From Isoptericola sp044389085 (GTDB lineage Bacteria; Actinomycetota; Actinomycetes; Actinomycetales; Cellulomonadaceae), in NCBI RefSeq assembly GCF_044389085.1, contig NZ_JBIRXP010000001.1, forward strand, positions 248,001 through 312,000: a stretch of 64,000 nucleotides of DNA. Direction: 5' to 3'. Positions 1-7,929 of this stretch are shown here, piece after piece (the stretch's first letter is position 1; the number at the start of each line of letters is the position of its first letter). Below the pieces are notes generated by a model. That model saw nothing but the letters and a program-made list of their open reading frames with translations. It did no database searches and was not told where the DNA came from. The translations under genes were made by a program, and so were the position numbers.

Positions 1-47
1 CAGCGAGTTCCTTGACGGGGTGGGCCTCGGGCACCTACATCTGGTTG

Positions 48-1295
48 ATGGAGGTCTTCGAGAAGTGGGAATCCGAGATCCGTGGGTACAGCCGCACGTA
101 CCCCACGGTGTTCGCCTCGGCGTCGAACGCGCGGCAGGTGGACGAGGCCGGTCGTAGCTACGTCGACTTCTTCGCCGGCGCGGGGGTGCTGAACTTCGGG
201 CACAACAACCCGCGCATGAAACGCGCCATGATCGAGTTCCTCGAGGCCGACGGCGTCGCGCACAGCCTCGACATGGCGACCACGACCAAGCGCGACTTCA
301 TCGAGGCGTTCGTGCGCACCGTGCTCGAGCCGCGCGGCCTGACGATGAAGCTGCAGTTCATGGGGCCCACCGGCAGCAACGCCGTCGAGGCGGCCCTCAA
401 GCTGGCCCGCAAGGTCACCGGCCGGCGCGAGGTGGTCGCGTTCACCCACGGGTTCCACGGGATGACGCTGGGGTCGCTCGCGCTCACCGGCAACGAGTTC
501 TTCCGCGCGGCCGCCGGCGTGCCGCTCGAGAACGTCGTCCGGCTGCCGTTCGAGACCGCCCCGGGCGGGGGGACGGACGCGCTCGACGCCTACCGCGCGC
601 AGCTCGCCGACGTGTCCAGCGGGCTCGGCGCGCCGGCCGCGTTCGTCGTCGAGACCATCCAGGCCGAGGGCGGCGTCAACGTCGCGAGCGCCGAGTGGCT
701 GCGGGCGGTGCAGGAGCTGGCCCACGACGTCGGCGCGCTGTTCGTCATCGACGAGATCCAGGTCGGGTGCGGGCGGACGGGCAGCTACTTCAGCTTCGAC
801 GGCATGGGACTGGACCCGGACATCGTCTGCCTCGCCAAGGGCATCGGCGGGTACGGGACCCCGCTCGCGATGAACCTCGTGAAGCCCGAGCACGACGCGC
901 GGTGGCTGCCGGGGGAGCACACCGGCACGTTCCGCGGGCAGGGCCTGTCGTTCGTCGCCGGCAAGGAGGCGCTGACCTACTTCGAGGACGACGCACTCAT
1001 GACCGAGGTGCGCGCCAAGGCCGAGCGCATGGTGTCCGTGCTGGACGGCCTGGCCGCCGAGGTCCCCGACCGCGGGTTCGCGGTGCGCGGCCGCGGCATG
1101 ATCCAGGGCCTCGACGTGGTCGACGGCGCGTTCGCCAAGGCGGTCGCCGCGGAGTGCTTCGCCCGCGGGCTGCTCATCGGCCCGTGCGGCAGCGGCGGCC
1201 GCGTGCTCAAGCTCATCCCGCCCCTCACGATCCCCGACGACGACCTGGCCGAGGGGCTCGAGATCCTCGCGGGGGCGGTGCGCGACACCCACTAG
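48..1295 (+). CDS. Class III aminotransferase, diaminobutyrate-2-oxoglutarate type (EctB/DoeD-like)
   Basis: A PLP-dependent fold-type I transaminase, expected to move the 4-amino group of L-2,4-diaminobutyrate to 2-oxoglutarate and give aspartate semialdehyde. The N-terminus (MEVFEKWESEIRGYSRTYP) resembles EctB proteins. The cofactor aspartate lies in FVIDEIQVGCGRTG and the Schiff-base lysine in CLAKGIGG. From the ATG at 48 it has 415 residues, the usual size. The frame is open to the left edge and a TTG at 12 is also possible; no clear ribosome site precedes 48, so the start is uncertain. It is followed 42 bases later by a DoeA-like hydrolase and then a semialdehyde dehydrogenase, which points to ectoine breakdown (DoeD role) rather than synthesis; no ectA or ectC is visible. 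Other class III aminotransferases remain possible. Confidence 0.8.
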   Translation: MEVFEKWESEIRGYSRTYPTVFASASNARQVDEAGRSYVDFFAGAGVLNFGHNNPRMKRAMIEFLEADGVAHSLDMATTTKRDFIEAFVRTVLEPRGLTMKLQFMGPTGSNAVEAALKLARKVTGRREVVAFTHGFHGMTLGSLALTGNEFFRAAAGVPLENVVRLPFETAPGGGTDALDAYRAQLADVSSGLGAPAAFVVETIQAEGGVNVASAEWLRAVQELAHDVGALFVIDEIQVGCGRTGSYFSFDGMGLDPDIVCLAKGIGGYGTPLAMNLVKPEHDARWLPGEHTGTFRGQGLSFVAGKEALTYFEDDALMTEVRAKAERMVSVLDGLAAEVPDRGFAVRGRGMIQGLDVVDGAFAKAVAAECFARGLLIGPCGSGGRVLKLIPPLTIPDDDLAEGLEILAGAVRDTH

Positions 1296-1337
1296 CGCCC
1301 CCGCCCCGGGGGAGCGAGACAGCAGAAGGAGGCCGGC

Positions 1338-2600
1338 ATGCGGCAGCGCGACGACATGACGTTCCCGTTCGACGAGTACGCGAGACGACTCGGAGACCTG
1401 CGCCGCCGCATGGCGGAGCGGATGCTGGACGCGGTGGTCATCACCGACCCCGAGAACCTCATGTACCTCACGGACTACCAGACCACGGGGTACTCCTTCT
1501 TCCAGGCGCTGGTCGTGCCGCTCGAGGACGAGCCGTTCATGATCACCCGCGCGATGGAGGAGTCGAACGTCCACGCGCGCACCTGGGTGGAGCTCACCCG
1601 GCCGTACCCGGACACCGGCGACGCCATCCAGAGCCTGGTGCAGTCCCTGCGCGAGTTCGGCCTCGACACGAAGGACGTCGGGTACGAGCGCAACAGCTAC
1701 TACTTCCCGGCCTACCACCAGGACTACATCCACAACTCGTTCACCGACGGCCGCCTGCTGGACTGCTTCGGCATCGTCGAGGAGGGCCGGGTGGTCAAGT
1801 CGGAGGCGGAGATCGCGATCATGCGGCGGGCCGCGCACGCCACGGAGGTCGGGATGGCGGCGGGCATCGAGGCGGTCGCGGCGGGCGTCACCGAGAACGA
1901 CGTCGCGGCCGAGATCGCGTCGGCGATGTTCCGCTCCGGCGGGGAGTTCCCCGCGGTGATGCCCTACGTCACCTCCGGGCCGCGGAGCATGATCGGTCAC
2001 GCGACGTGGGAGGGCCGCACCGTGCGTCCGGGCGAGCACGTGTTCCTCGAGGTGGGCGGGTGCTTCCGGCGCTACCACACGGCGATGATGCGCACCGTGG
2101 TGCTCGACGACCTGTCGCGCAGCATGCTCGTGGCGCAGGACCGGATGAAGCTGGCGCTCGCGGAGGTCAAGGCCGCCATCCGCCCCGGGCTCACGGTGTC
2201 GGACGCCGACAACATCGTGCGGAACATCATCTCCGACAACGGCGTCGGGGCGCGGCTGGTGACCCGCTCCGGCTACTCGATCGGGATCGCGTTCCCGCCC
2301 AGCTGGGACGAGGGCTACATCGTCAGCCTCAACCAGGGTGACCCGCGGGTGCTGCGCGAGGGCATGACGTTCCACATCATCCCGTGGATGTGGGGGGTCG
2401 ACGGGGACAAGACCGTCGGCATCTCCGACACGGTGCGGGTGACGGCCGACGGCTGCGAGTCGTTCTTCACCCTGGACGAGGACTTCACCTGCAAGCCCGA
2501 GCACGGCGCCGAGCGGGTGGACGGCGGGCGGGCGGACGGCGAGCCGCTCGCGCTCGTGCCCGACACGACCACGGACGTCACCGAGGAGGAGACGGCATGA
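1338..2600 (+). CDS. doeA: M24-family hydrolase lacking metal ligands, probable ectoine hydrolase (DoeA-like)
   Basis: A 420-residue protein with the creatinase/prolidase N-domain (about 1-165) and a pita-bread domain (about 170-400). Metal-dependent M24 enzymes carry two Asp, one His and two Glu ligands. Here the first Asp position reads FLEVGG and the second HTAMMRT, so both Asp are gone, as in creatinase and the ectoine hydrolase DoeA, which do not use metal. The segment GIAFPPSWDEGYIVSL is typical of DoeA/EutD proteins. A strong AAGGAGG at 1326-1332 sets the ATG at 1338. Its stop overlaps the next gene (ATGA), so the two are coupled. Proposed reaction: ectoine to N-acetyl-diaminobutyrate. 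The substrate is inferred from family and context; another creatinase-fold amidase is possible. Confidence 0.7.
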   Translation: MRQRDDMTFPFDEYARRLGDLRRRMAERMLDAVVITDPENLMYLTDYQTTGYSFFQALVVPLEDEPFMITRAMEESNVHARTWVELTRPYPDTGDAIQSLVQSLREFGLDTKDVGYERNSYYFPAYHQDYIHNSFTDGRLLDCFGIVEEGRVVKSEAEIAIMRRAAHATEVGMAAGIEAVAAGVTENDVAAEIASAMFRSGGEFPAVMPYVTSGPRSMIGHATWEGRTVRPGEHVFLEVGGCFRRYHTAMMRTVVLDDLSRSMLVAQDRMKLALAEVKAAIRPGLTVSDADNIVRNIISDNGVGARLVTRSGYSIGIAFPPSWDEGYIVSLNQGDPRVLREGMTFHIIPWMWGVDGDKTVGISDTVRVTADGCESFFTLDEDFTCKPEHGAERVDGGRADGEPLALVPDTTTDVTEEETA

Positions 2601-3985
2601 CGATGCTGATCGCGACCGACCCGAGCACCGGCGAGGTGGTCCGCCAGGTGCCGACGGCGACGCCGGGCGACGTGGACACCGTCCTCGCGGCCGCCGAGGA
2701 TGCGCGGGCACAGTGGCGGGACCGCGGGACCGACGGGCGGGCGCAGGTGCTGCACGCCGTCGCCGCCGACCTGCGCGCCCGCGCCGAGGAGCTGGCGCCG
2801 CTGATGACCCAGGAGATGGGCAAGCCGATCACCGAGGCGCTCGGCGAGGTCGAGAAGGCTGCCTGGTGCGCCGAGCACTACGCGGAGCACGCGGCCGCCT
2901 ACCTGGCGCCCGAGGAGATCGCCTCCGACGCGACGCGCAGCTACGTGCAGCACCTCCCGCTCGGCACGGTGCTCGGCGTCCTGCCGTGGAACGCCCCCTT
3001 CTGGCTCGCCCTGCGCTTCGCGGCACCGGCCCTCATGGCGGGCAACACCGGCGTGCTCAAGCACGACCCGCACGTGCCCGGTTGTGCGGAGGCGATCGCG
3101 GACGTGTTCGCCCGGGCGCTCTCGGCGTCGGGGGCGCCCCCGGGGGTGTTCTCCCACCTGCCGCTCGCGACCGAGGACGTCGCCGCCGTCATCCGCGACC
3201 GGCGCGTGCAGGCGGTGTCCTTCACGGGGTCGTCGCGGGGCGGGGCGGCGGTGGCGAGCGTCGCCGCGGCCGCGATCAAGCCCGCCGTGCTGGAGCTGGG
3301 CGGCTCCGACCCCTGCGTGGTCCTGGCGGACGCCGACCTGGACGCCGCCGCCGACACGATCGCCCTGTCGCGGATCATCAACGCGGGCCAGTCGTGCATC
3401 GCCGCGAAACGGATCATCGTGGAGGAGCCGGTGCACGACGCCCTGGTCGGACGCCTGCGGGACCGGCTGGCCGCGCTGAAGGTCGGCGACCCTCGCGACC
3501 CGGCCACCCAGGTGGGGCCGATCGCGCGTGCCGACCTGCGGGAGAACCTGCACCGGCAGGTCACCGAGACGGCCGCCGCCGGCGCCCGGGTGCTGCTCGG
3601 CGGCGAGCTGCCCGACGGTCCGGGGTACTACTACCCGCCGACCCTGCTGGACGACGTCACCGCGGACATGACCGCCGCCTGCGAGGAGACGTTCGGCCCC
3701 GTGATGGCGGTCATGCGGGCGGCCGACGCCGACGCGGCGCTCGCGGCCGCCAACGACACCGAGTACGGCCTCGCCGCGAGCGTCTGGACGGAGCCGGGGC
3801 GCGGCGAGGCGATGGCCGGGCGCATCGACGCCGGGCAGGTGTCGGTGAACGGCATCGTCAAGACCGACCCGCGCCTGCCCAGCGGCGGGGTGAAGCGTTC
3901 CGGGTACGGCCGCGAGCTCGGTCCGCACGGCATCAAGGAGTTCGTCAACGTGCAGCAGGTGTGGGTCGGCCCGCGCCGGGGCTGA
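2597..3985 (+). CDS. NAD(P)-dependent aldehyde dehydrogenase (succinate/aspartate-semialdehyde type)
   Basis: A 462-residue aldehyde dehydrogenase. The catalytic Cys is in NAGQSCIAAKR, the general-base Glu in LELGGSDP, and the cofactor-site Lys/Gly segment in VSFTGSSRGG. The C-terminal GYGRELGPHGIKEFVN is typical of succinate-semialdehyde dehydrogenases. The ATG at 2597 overlaps the stop of the M24 gene (ATGA), so translation is coupled, and a GAGGAGACGG just upstream can serve as ribosome site. In an ectoine-degradation operon this would be the DoeC step, oxidising aspartate semialdehyde to aspartate. The family call is firm; the substrate is inferred from neighbours. A perfect inverted repeat spans its stop codon and probably ends the operon. 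Confidence 0.88.
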   Translation: MTMLIATDPSTGEVVRQVPTATPGDVDTVLAAAEDARAQWRDRGTDGRAQVLHAVAADLRARAEELAPLMTQEMGKPITEALGEVEKAAWCAEHYAEHAAAYLAPEEIASDATRSYVQHLPLGTVLGVLPWNAPFWLALRFAAPALMAGNTGVLKHDPHVPGCAEAIADVFARALSASGAPPGVFSHLPLATEDVAAVIRDRRVQAVSFTGSSRGGAAVASVAAAAIKPAVLELGGSDPCVVLADADLDAAADTIALSRIINAGQSCIAAKRIIVEEPVHDALVGRLRDRLAALKVGDPRDPATQVGPIARADLRENLHRQVTETAAAGARVLLGGELPDGPGYYYPPTLLDDVTADMTAACEETFGPVMAVMRAADADAALAAANDTEYGLAASVWTEPGRGEAMAGRIDAGQVSVNGIVKTDPRLPSGGVKRSGYGRELGPHGIKEFVNVQQVWVGPRRG

Positions 3986-4002
3986 CGCCTGGCGCGGGCC
4001 GA
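3966..4002 (+). terminator. Hairpin across the ALDH stop codon
   Basis: Perfect 12-bp inverted repeat (TCGGCCCGCGCC at 3966-3977, complement at 3991-4002) with a 13-base loop that holds the TGA stop of the aldehyde dehydrogenase. No T-run follows. It lies between convergent genes, so it probably stops transcription of the three-gene operon and may also act on the opposite strand. Confidence 0.6.
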
Positions 4003-4033
4003 CCGGTGGTCCGTCGCGGTGGTGAGCCCGGGC

Positions 4034-5929
4034 TCAGTCCACCGTGGCGAAGCTGGGGTGCGGCGGCTGGTTGTACGCGGTGTTCTGCCACGCGACGGCC
4101 AGGCGGTACTGCCGGTCCTCCATGAGCGACGGGTGCGCGATGTCGGTCGGGATGTCCGTGGAGTAGATCCGCAGGGCGCTGGAGTCGGTCGTGCGCCAGA
4201 TCACCTCTTCGCGCCAGTCGCCGAGGATGTCGGCCTGGAGCGCCGGGGTCGCCTTGGTGCCGTTGTTCGACTCGACGCCCTCGCCCGTGAGGAGGCGGGT
4301 GTCGCCGCTCGCGCCGTACTTGTCGATGTGCGTGCCGTCGAGCAGCTCACGCTGCCCGTCGCCGTCCCACCAGATGACGAAGTTGGTGGAGCCGGGCTTG
4401 CGCCCCACCTCGGAGCCGTCGGTGGCGCTGCGCAGGCCGGAGACCCTCGACGACCACACCTCGGCGCCCGGGTTGTCGGCGGTGATGTCCGCGGCCACGC
4501 CGCGCCCGTTGTCGGCGCCGGCCGCCGGGGCGCTGGAGAGGATCCGGCCGGTGGCCGCGTCGGCGACCCAGTGCGCCGGGTCGGTGCCCGACTCGGACGG
4601 CTTGAAGACCTCGAGCCCGGGGTTCGACGGCACGAGGTCGCTCACATGGTACGCGTCGCCGTGGTGGGTGCCGTTCTGCCACAGCCCGTGCCCGTTGTCG
4701 TCGATCGCCATCGAGCCGTAGAGGATCTCGTCGCGGCCGTCGTCGTCCACGTCCGCGATCGACAGCTGGTGGTTGCCGCGGCCCGTCCAGTCGGGGCCGT
4801 TGGTCGACGAGCTCGAGTCGAACGTCCAGCGGCGGGTGAGCGCGCCGTCGCGGAAGTCCCACGCCGAGACGGCGGTCTTGGCGTAGTAGCCGCGCCCCAT
4901 GACGATGCTCGGTCGTGACCCGTCGAGGTAGGCCGTGCCCGCGAGGAAGCGGTCCACGCGGTTGCCGTACGTGTCGCCCCAGTCGCCGACGTTGCCGCGG
5001 GCGGGCCGGAAGTCGACCGTGTCGAGCTCGGCGCCGTCGGTGCCCCGGAACACGGACAGGTACTCGGGCCCGGTGAGCACGTAGCCGCTGGAGTTGCGGT
5101 GGTCGGCGGAGGCGTCGCCGATCACCTGGCCGGTCCCGGAGACGGTGCCGTCGCCGGTCTTCACGGCGAGCTCCGCGGCGCCGTCGCCGTCGTAGTCGTA
5201 GACCTGGAACTGCGTGTAGTGCGCCCCGGCGCGGATGTTGCGGCCGAGGTCGACGCGCCACAGGCGCTCCCCGTCCAGCTCGTAGGCGTCGAGGTAGACG
5301 TTGCCGGTGACGCCGGAATGGGCGTTGTCCTTGGCGTTGCTCGGGTCCCACTTGAGGACGATCTCGTACTCGCCGTCGCCGTCGAGGTCGCCCACGGACG
5401 CGTCGTTGGCGGAGTAGGTGTAGCCGTCGCCGGGGGGCGGGACGTCGAGCGGGACGTCGAGCGTGCTCGCCCGGGCGCCCGCCACGGGCTCCAGCGTCAA
5501 GGACTCGCCGGCGACCTGCCCCGTGCCCACGCCGGCGCCGCCGGAGCGTGCGGCCGCGGCACGCGCGGTCCCGTCGCCGACGGCGACGACGGCGTAGCGG
5601 GCGTCGGCCGCTGCGCCGCGGTCGAGGAACGAGGTCGCGCCCGTGACGGGTGGTCCGGGGACCCGGACGCCGTCGCGGTAGACGTGGAAGGCCGCGTCGT
5701 CGCCGTCGGCGGCGAGGAGGCGCCAGCTCACGCGGTTGCCGTCGGCGGTGGGCGTGCTGATCACCGCGCGCCCGCCGGGGGAGGCGTCGGCGGCGACCGG
5801 CGCGCCGGTCTCGGCGGGTGGGTCGCCGGCCGCGAGGGCGGGGGCGGCGAGCGCGAGCGCGCAGAGCGCGCCCACGGTGGTGGTGAGCGTGGCGGTGACT
5901 GCGGTCGTGCGGAGTGTCGGCAGCATCAT
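4034..5929 (-). CDS. Secreted rhamnogalacturonan lyase (PL11 family, YesW-like)
   Basis: A secreted polysaccharide lyase that cleaves the rhamnose-galacturonate backbone of rhamnogalacturonan I by beta-elimination. The signal peptide (TLTTTVGALCALALAAPALA) has a likely cleavage after ALA. A fibronectin-like N-module (VSWRLLAADGDDAAFHVYRDG) follows, then an eight-bladed propeller with FG-GAP/calcium motifs (DLDGDGEYEI, YDYDGDGAAEL, DVDDDGRDEI) and the PL11 signature KWDPSNAKDN. The C-terminus NQPPHPSF is typical. Two adjacent ATGs (5929 and 5926) follow a GGAACGGAG ribosome site; the second has the better spacing. An upstream in-frame start at 6016 would bury the signal peptide. It pairs functionally with the acetylesterase at 10.7-11.4 kb. 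An AACCGGTT palindrome upstream may tie it to the LacI regulator. Confidence 0.92.
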   Translation of the reverse strand: MMLPTLRTTAVTATLTTTVGALCALALAAPALAAGDPPAETGAPVAADASPGGRAVISTPTADGNRVSWRLLAADGDDAAFHVYRDGVRVPGPPVTGATSFLDRGAAADARYAVVAVGDGTARAAAARSGGAGVGTGQVAGESLTLEPVAGARASTLDVPLDVPPPGDGYTYSANDASVGDLDGDGEYEIVLKWDPSNAKDNAHSGVTGNVYLDAYELDGERLWRVDLGRNIRAGAHYTQFQVYDYDGDGAAELAVKTGDGTVSGTGQVIGDASADHRNSSGYVLTGPEYLSVFRGTDGAELDTVDFRPARGNVGDWGDTYGNRVDRFLAGTAYLDGSRPSIVMGRGYYAKTAVSAWDFRDGALTRRWTFDSSSSTNGPDWTGRGNHQLSIADVDDDGRDEILYGSMAIDDNGHGLWQNGTHHGDAYHVSDLVPSNPGLEVFKPSESGTDPAHWVADAATGRILSSAPAAGADNGRGVAADITADNPGAEVWSSRVSGLRSATDGSEVGRKPGSTNFVIWWDGDGQRELLDGTHIDKYGASGDTRLLTGEGVESNNGTKATPALQADILGDWREEVIWRTTDSSALRIYSTDIPTDIAHPSLMEDRQYRLAVAWQNTAYNQPPHPSFATVD

Positions 5930-5978
5930 TGCTCCGTTCCGGTTGAGACGATTCACACCGTGCGCGACCGAGGCTGCC

Positions 5979-5992
5979 AGAAACCGGTTGCT
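5979..5992 (-). promoter_or_regulatory. Possible LacI-type operator upstream of the PL11 lyase
   Basis: AGAAACCGGTTGCT shares the core AACCGGTT and 10 of 14 positions with the perfect palindrome in front of the lacI gene (10625-10638). It lies 50-63 bases upstream of the lyase start. Control by the same regulator is inferred; the outer arms are not palindromic. Confidence 0.35.
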
Positions 5993-6046
5993 CGCGTCAT
6001 CCCCAGGTCTCACCACGTGGGACGGAGCGGAAGTGTGCCGTGGAGC

Positions 6047-6376
6047 TCAGGGCTTGGGGATGCTCGTCACCGTGGTGAGCAGGAAGACCGAGTCCTCGAG
6101 GGCGAGGACGGCGTGCCGCTCGTGGGTGAGCACCCGCAGCTGCCCGGCGCGCACCTCCTCGTCCCCCTCGAGGGCGGTCACGCGGACGCGTCCGTGCAGC
6201 ACCAGGACGGAGGCGGCGGGCGGCGAGTTGTGCTCGCCGAGCTCGATCCCCTCGACCAGCGCCAGGATCGTCTGCCGCAGCGGGCCGTCGTGCACGACGA
6301 TCTCCGCGCTCCGGCCGTTCTCGGCGGCACGCGCCTTGTCGAGGTGCGTCGTGGTGAGGGCGTCCAGGTCGGCCAT
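6047..6376 (-). CDS. Small single-domain cupin protein
   Basis: A 109-residue protein read as one small beta-barrel (cupin_2-like). The pattern LVEGIELGEHNSPPAASVLVLHGRVRVTALEGDEEVRAGQLRVLTHERHAVLALEDSVFLLTTV shows the alternating strands and the G-x-H and late H positions of cupins. The ATG at 6376 has GGAG five bases upstream. Longer in-frame starts (6430) have no ribosome site. Metal binding would need the His in GEHN and HERHAV. No enzyme activity can be assigned; many such proteins bind sugars or act as small sensors. It lies 91 bases downstream of the HAD gene on the same strand. Confidence 0.65.
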   Translation of the reverse strand: MADLDALTTTHLDKARAAENGRSAEIVVHDGPLRQTILALVEGIELGEHNSPPAASVLVLHGRVRVTALEGDEEVRAGQLRVLTHERHAVLALEDSVFLLTTVTSIPKP

Positions 6377-6467
6377 CGGGGCTCCATCCGTCGTCGGCGC
6401 GCGGGACCGCGTCGTCGCGGCCTGCCGCACTCACGCTACCCGCGGTCGTCGCGCGGGGCGTGTGTCG

Positions 6468-7292
6468 TCAGACCGTGCCGTCGATCATCCCCAGCCGGGC
6501 GAACGCCTCCGCCACGCCGCCGCGCGCGGGGCCGGGGACGACGAGGTCGGCCTCGGCGAGGACCGCCGGCGGGGCGCCCTGGACGGCGACGGCCGTACCG
6601 GCGTACTGGAGCATCTCGACGTCGTTGTACCCGTCGCCGATGCCGACCGCCTGCGCGGCGGGGAGCCCCAGGTGCTCCATCACGGCCGCCATCCCGACGG
6701 CCTTGTGCATCCCGGCCAGGTGGATCTCGCCGGCGTTGTCCCCGGTGTCCGCGTAGGACGACGGGAGGATGCCCACCTCGGGGCCGAGCTCGGTGCGCAG
6801 CGCCGCGATGGGGACGGGGGAGTCGAAGTAGCTGATCTTCGCGTAGCGGACGTCCGCGAGGTCGCCGGGCATGCGCAGCACGTCGAGGATCTCGTGCGGC
6901 GCGGCGTCGCCCCGGCGCTCGAGGCGGGCGTCCAGGCCGACCGGCCCGTACACGGCGTCGGGCGTCTCCAGCAGGTAGGCGACGTCGTGGGCGTCGAGCA
7001 CGTGGCGCACCTTCGTCGCGAGGTCGTCGGGGAAGCGCAGGTCGGCGACCACGGTGCCGTCGAGCCGGACGAACGCGCCAGCCGTCGCCACCACGCCGTC
7101 GAAGCCCGCCGCCAGCAGCGACGGCGGCAGCATCGACTCCGGGCGGCCCGTGCACAGCAGCACCCGGTGCCCGGCGCGCCGGGCCGCGCGGACGGCCTCC
7201 TCGTGCGCGGGCGGCACGGTGCCGTGGTCCGCGTAGGTGCCGTCCACGTCCAGGAACGCCACGCGCGCCCCGTCATTCTTCGAACCCGACAC
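6468..7292 (-). CDS. HAD superfamily (Cof/IIB type) sugar-phosphate phosphatase
   Basis: A 274-residue haloacid dehalogenase-family phosphatase. Motif I is FLDVDGTYADHG (nucleophile Asp and Asp+2), motif II is LLCTGRPES, the motif III lysine is in AGMHKAVGM, and motif IV is GIGDGYNDVEML. The cap between motifs II and III is IIB-like. The GTG at 7292 has GGAGGA eight bases upstream. A TAGGCT-type -10 on the minus strand (7334-7339) suggests a 35-base leader. The family removes phosphate from sugar phosphates or nucleotides; the substrate is unknown, though nearby genes handle pectic sugars. Confidence 0.85.
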   Translation of the reverse strand: MSGSKNDGARVAFLDVDGTYADHGTVPPAHEEAVRAARRAGHRVLLCTGRPESMLPPSLLAAGFDGVVATAGAFVRLDGTVVADLRFPDDLATKVRHVLDAHDVAYLLETPDAVYGPVGLDARLERRGDAAPHEILDVLRMPGDLADVRYAKISYFDSPVPIAALRTELGPEVGILPSSYADTGDNAGEIHLAGMHKAVGMAAVMEHLGLPAAQAVGIGDGYNDVEMLQYAGTAVAVQGAPPAVLAEADLVVPGPARGGVAEAFARLGMIDGTV

Positions 7293-7400
7293 GGGCGCAG
7301 TCCTCCAGCTCTTCGGCGTCGTGGGCACCGTCGAGCCTAACCGCGCCGTCAGTGTCCCGTGGTTGGCTGCCCACGTGACGACGAGCACCCCGCGCGCCGA

Positions 7401-7887
7401 GACCTGACGGCCGGGGCGAGCACCGGCCGCTGGGCGTGGCTGCGCAGCATCGCCGGGGTTCGACGCCGACCTGCACAACGCGCGGCGGCTCGCCGAGCAC
7501 CGCGGCGCGACGCCGTCCGAGACCCTCGCGCGCTTCCGCGCCGTCGCGACCAGCACCGTCGCCCCCAGCGGCCACACCGCCGCGTGGCTGGGCGAGGTCG
7601 TCGTGCACGGGCAGGACGTCCGCACGCCGCTCGCCATCCCTCGAGTGCCGCCGGTCGCCGCGACCACCGCGGTGGCGCGGTTCTTCGTGGCCCGGGACTT
7701 CACGGTGCCGGGCCGGTCCGTGGCGCGCGGGCTGCGACTCGAGGCGACCGACGGCCCGTTCGCCCACGGCGACGGGCCCGTGGTCCGCGGCAGCACCCTC
7801 GCGCTCGTCATGGCCCTGTCGGGCAGACCGGCGTTCTGCGACGACCTGTCGGGCGAGGGCGTGGTCCGGATGCGCGAGCGGGTCTAG
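7401..7887 (+). pseudogene. Decayed maleylpyruvate isomerase / mycothiol-dependent (MDMPI, TIGR03083) protein
   Basis: The frame ending at 7887 reads as the C-terminal two thirds of an MDMPI protein (GFDADLHNARRLAEH, then AAWLGEVVVHGQDVRTPL, then a small C-domain). It has no start codon and meets a stop at 7405. The missing piece LTAGASTGRWAWLRSIAG lies directly upstream in another frame (7404-7457) and joins if one G of the GGGG run at 7455-7458 is removed. Upstream of 7401 the conserved metal-site helix (xxWTVRDVVAHL) is absent. So the gene shows a 5' truncation of roughly 45-50 codons plus a single-base frameshift. An internal ATG at 7603 could at most give a 94-residue fragment. A sequencing error could explain the frameshift but not the missing 5' end. 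Confidence 0.75.
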
Positions 7888-7929
7888 GAACCCGGGGTCC
7901 CGGCGCTCAGGCCCGGCCTCGGTGCTGCG

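Noticed and set aside
695..2341. Long plus-strand frame rich in Arg, Gly and Pro across the aminotransferase and M24 genes
   Set aside because: It is a shadow of high-GC third-position bias; it has no family resemblance and overlaps two strongly supported genes.
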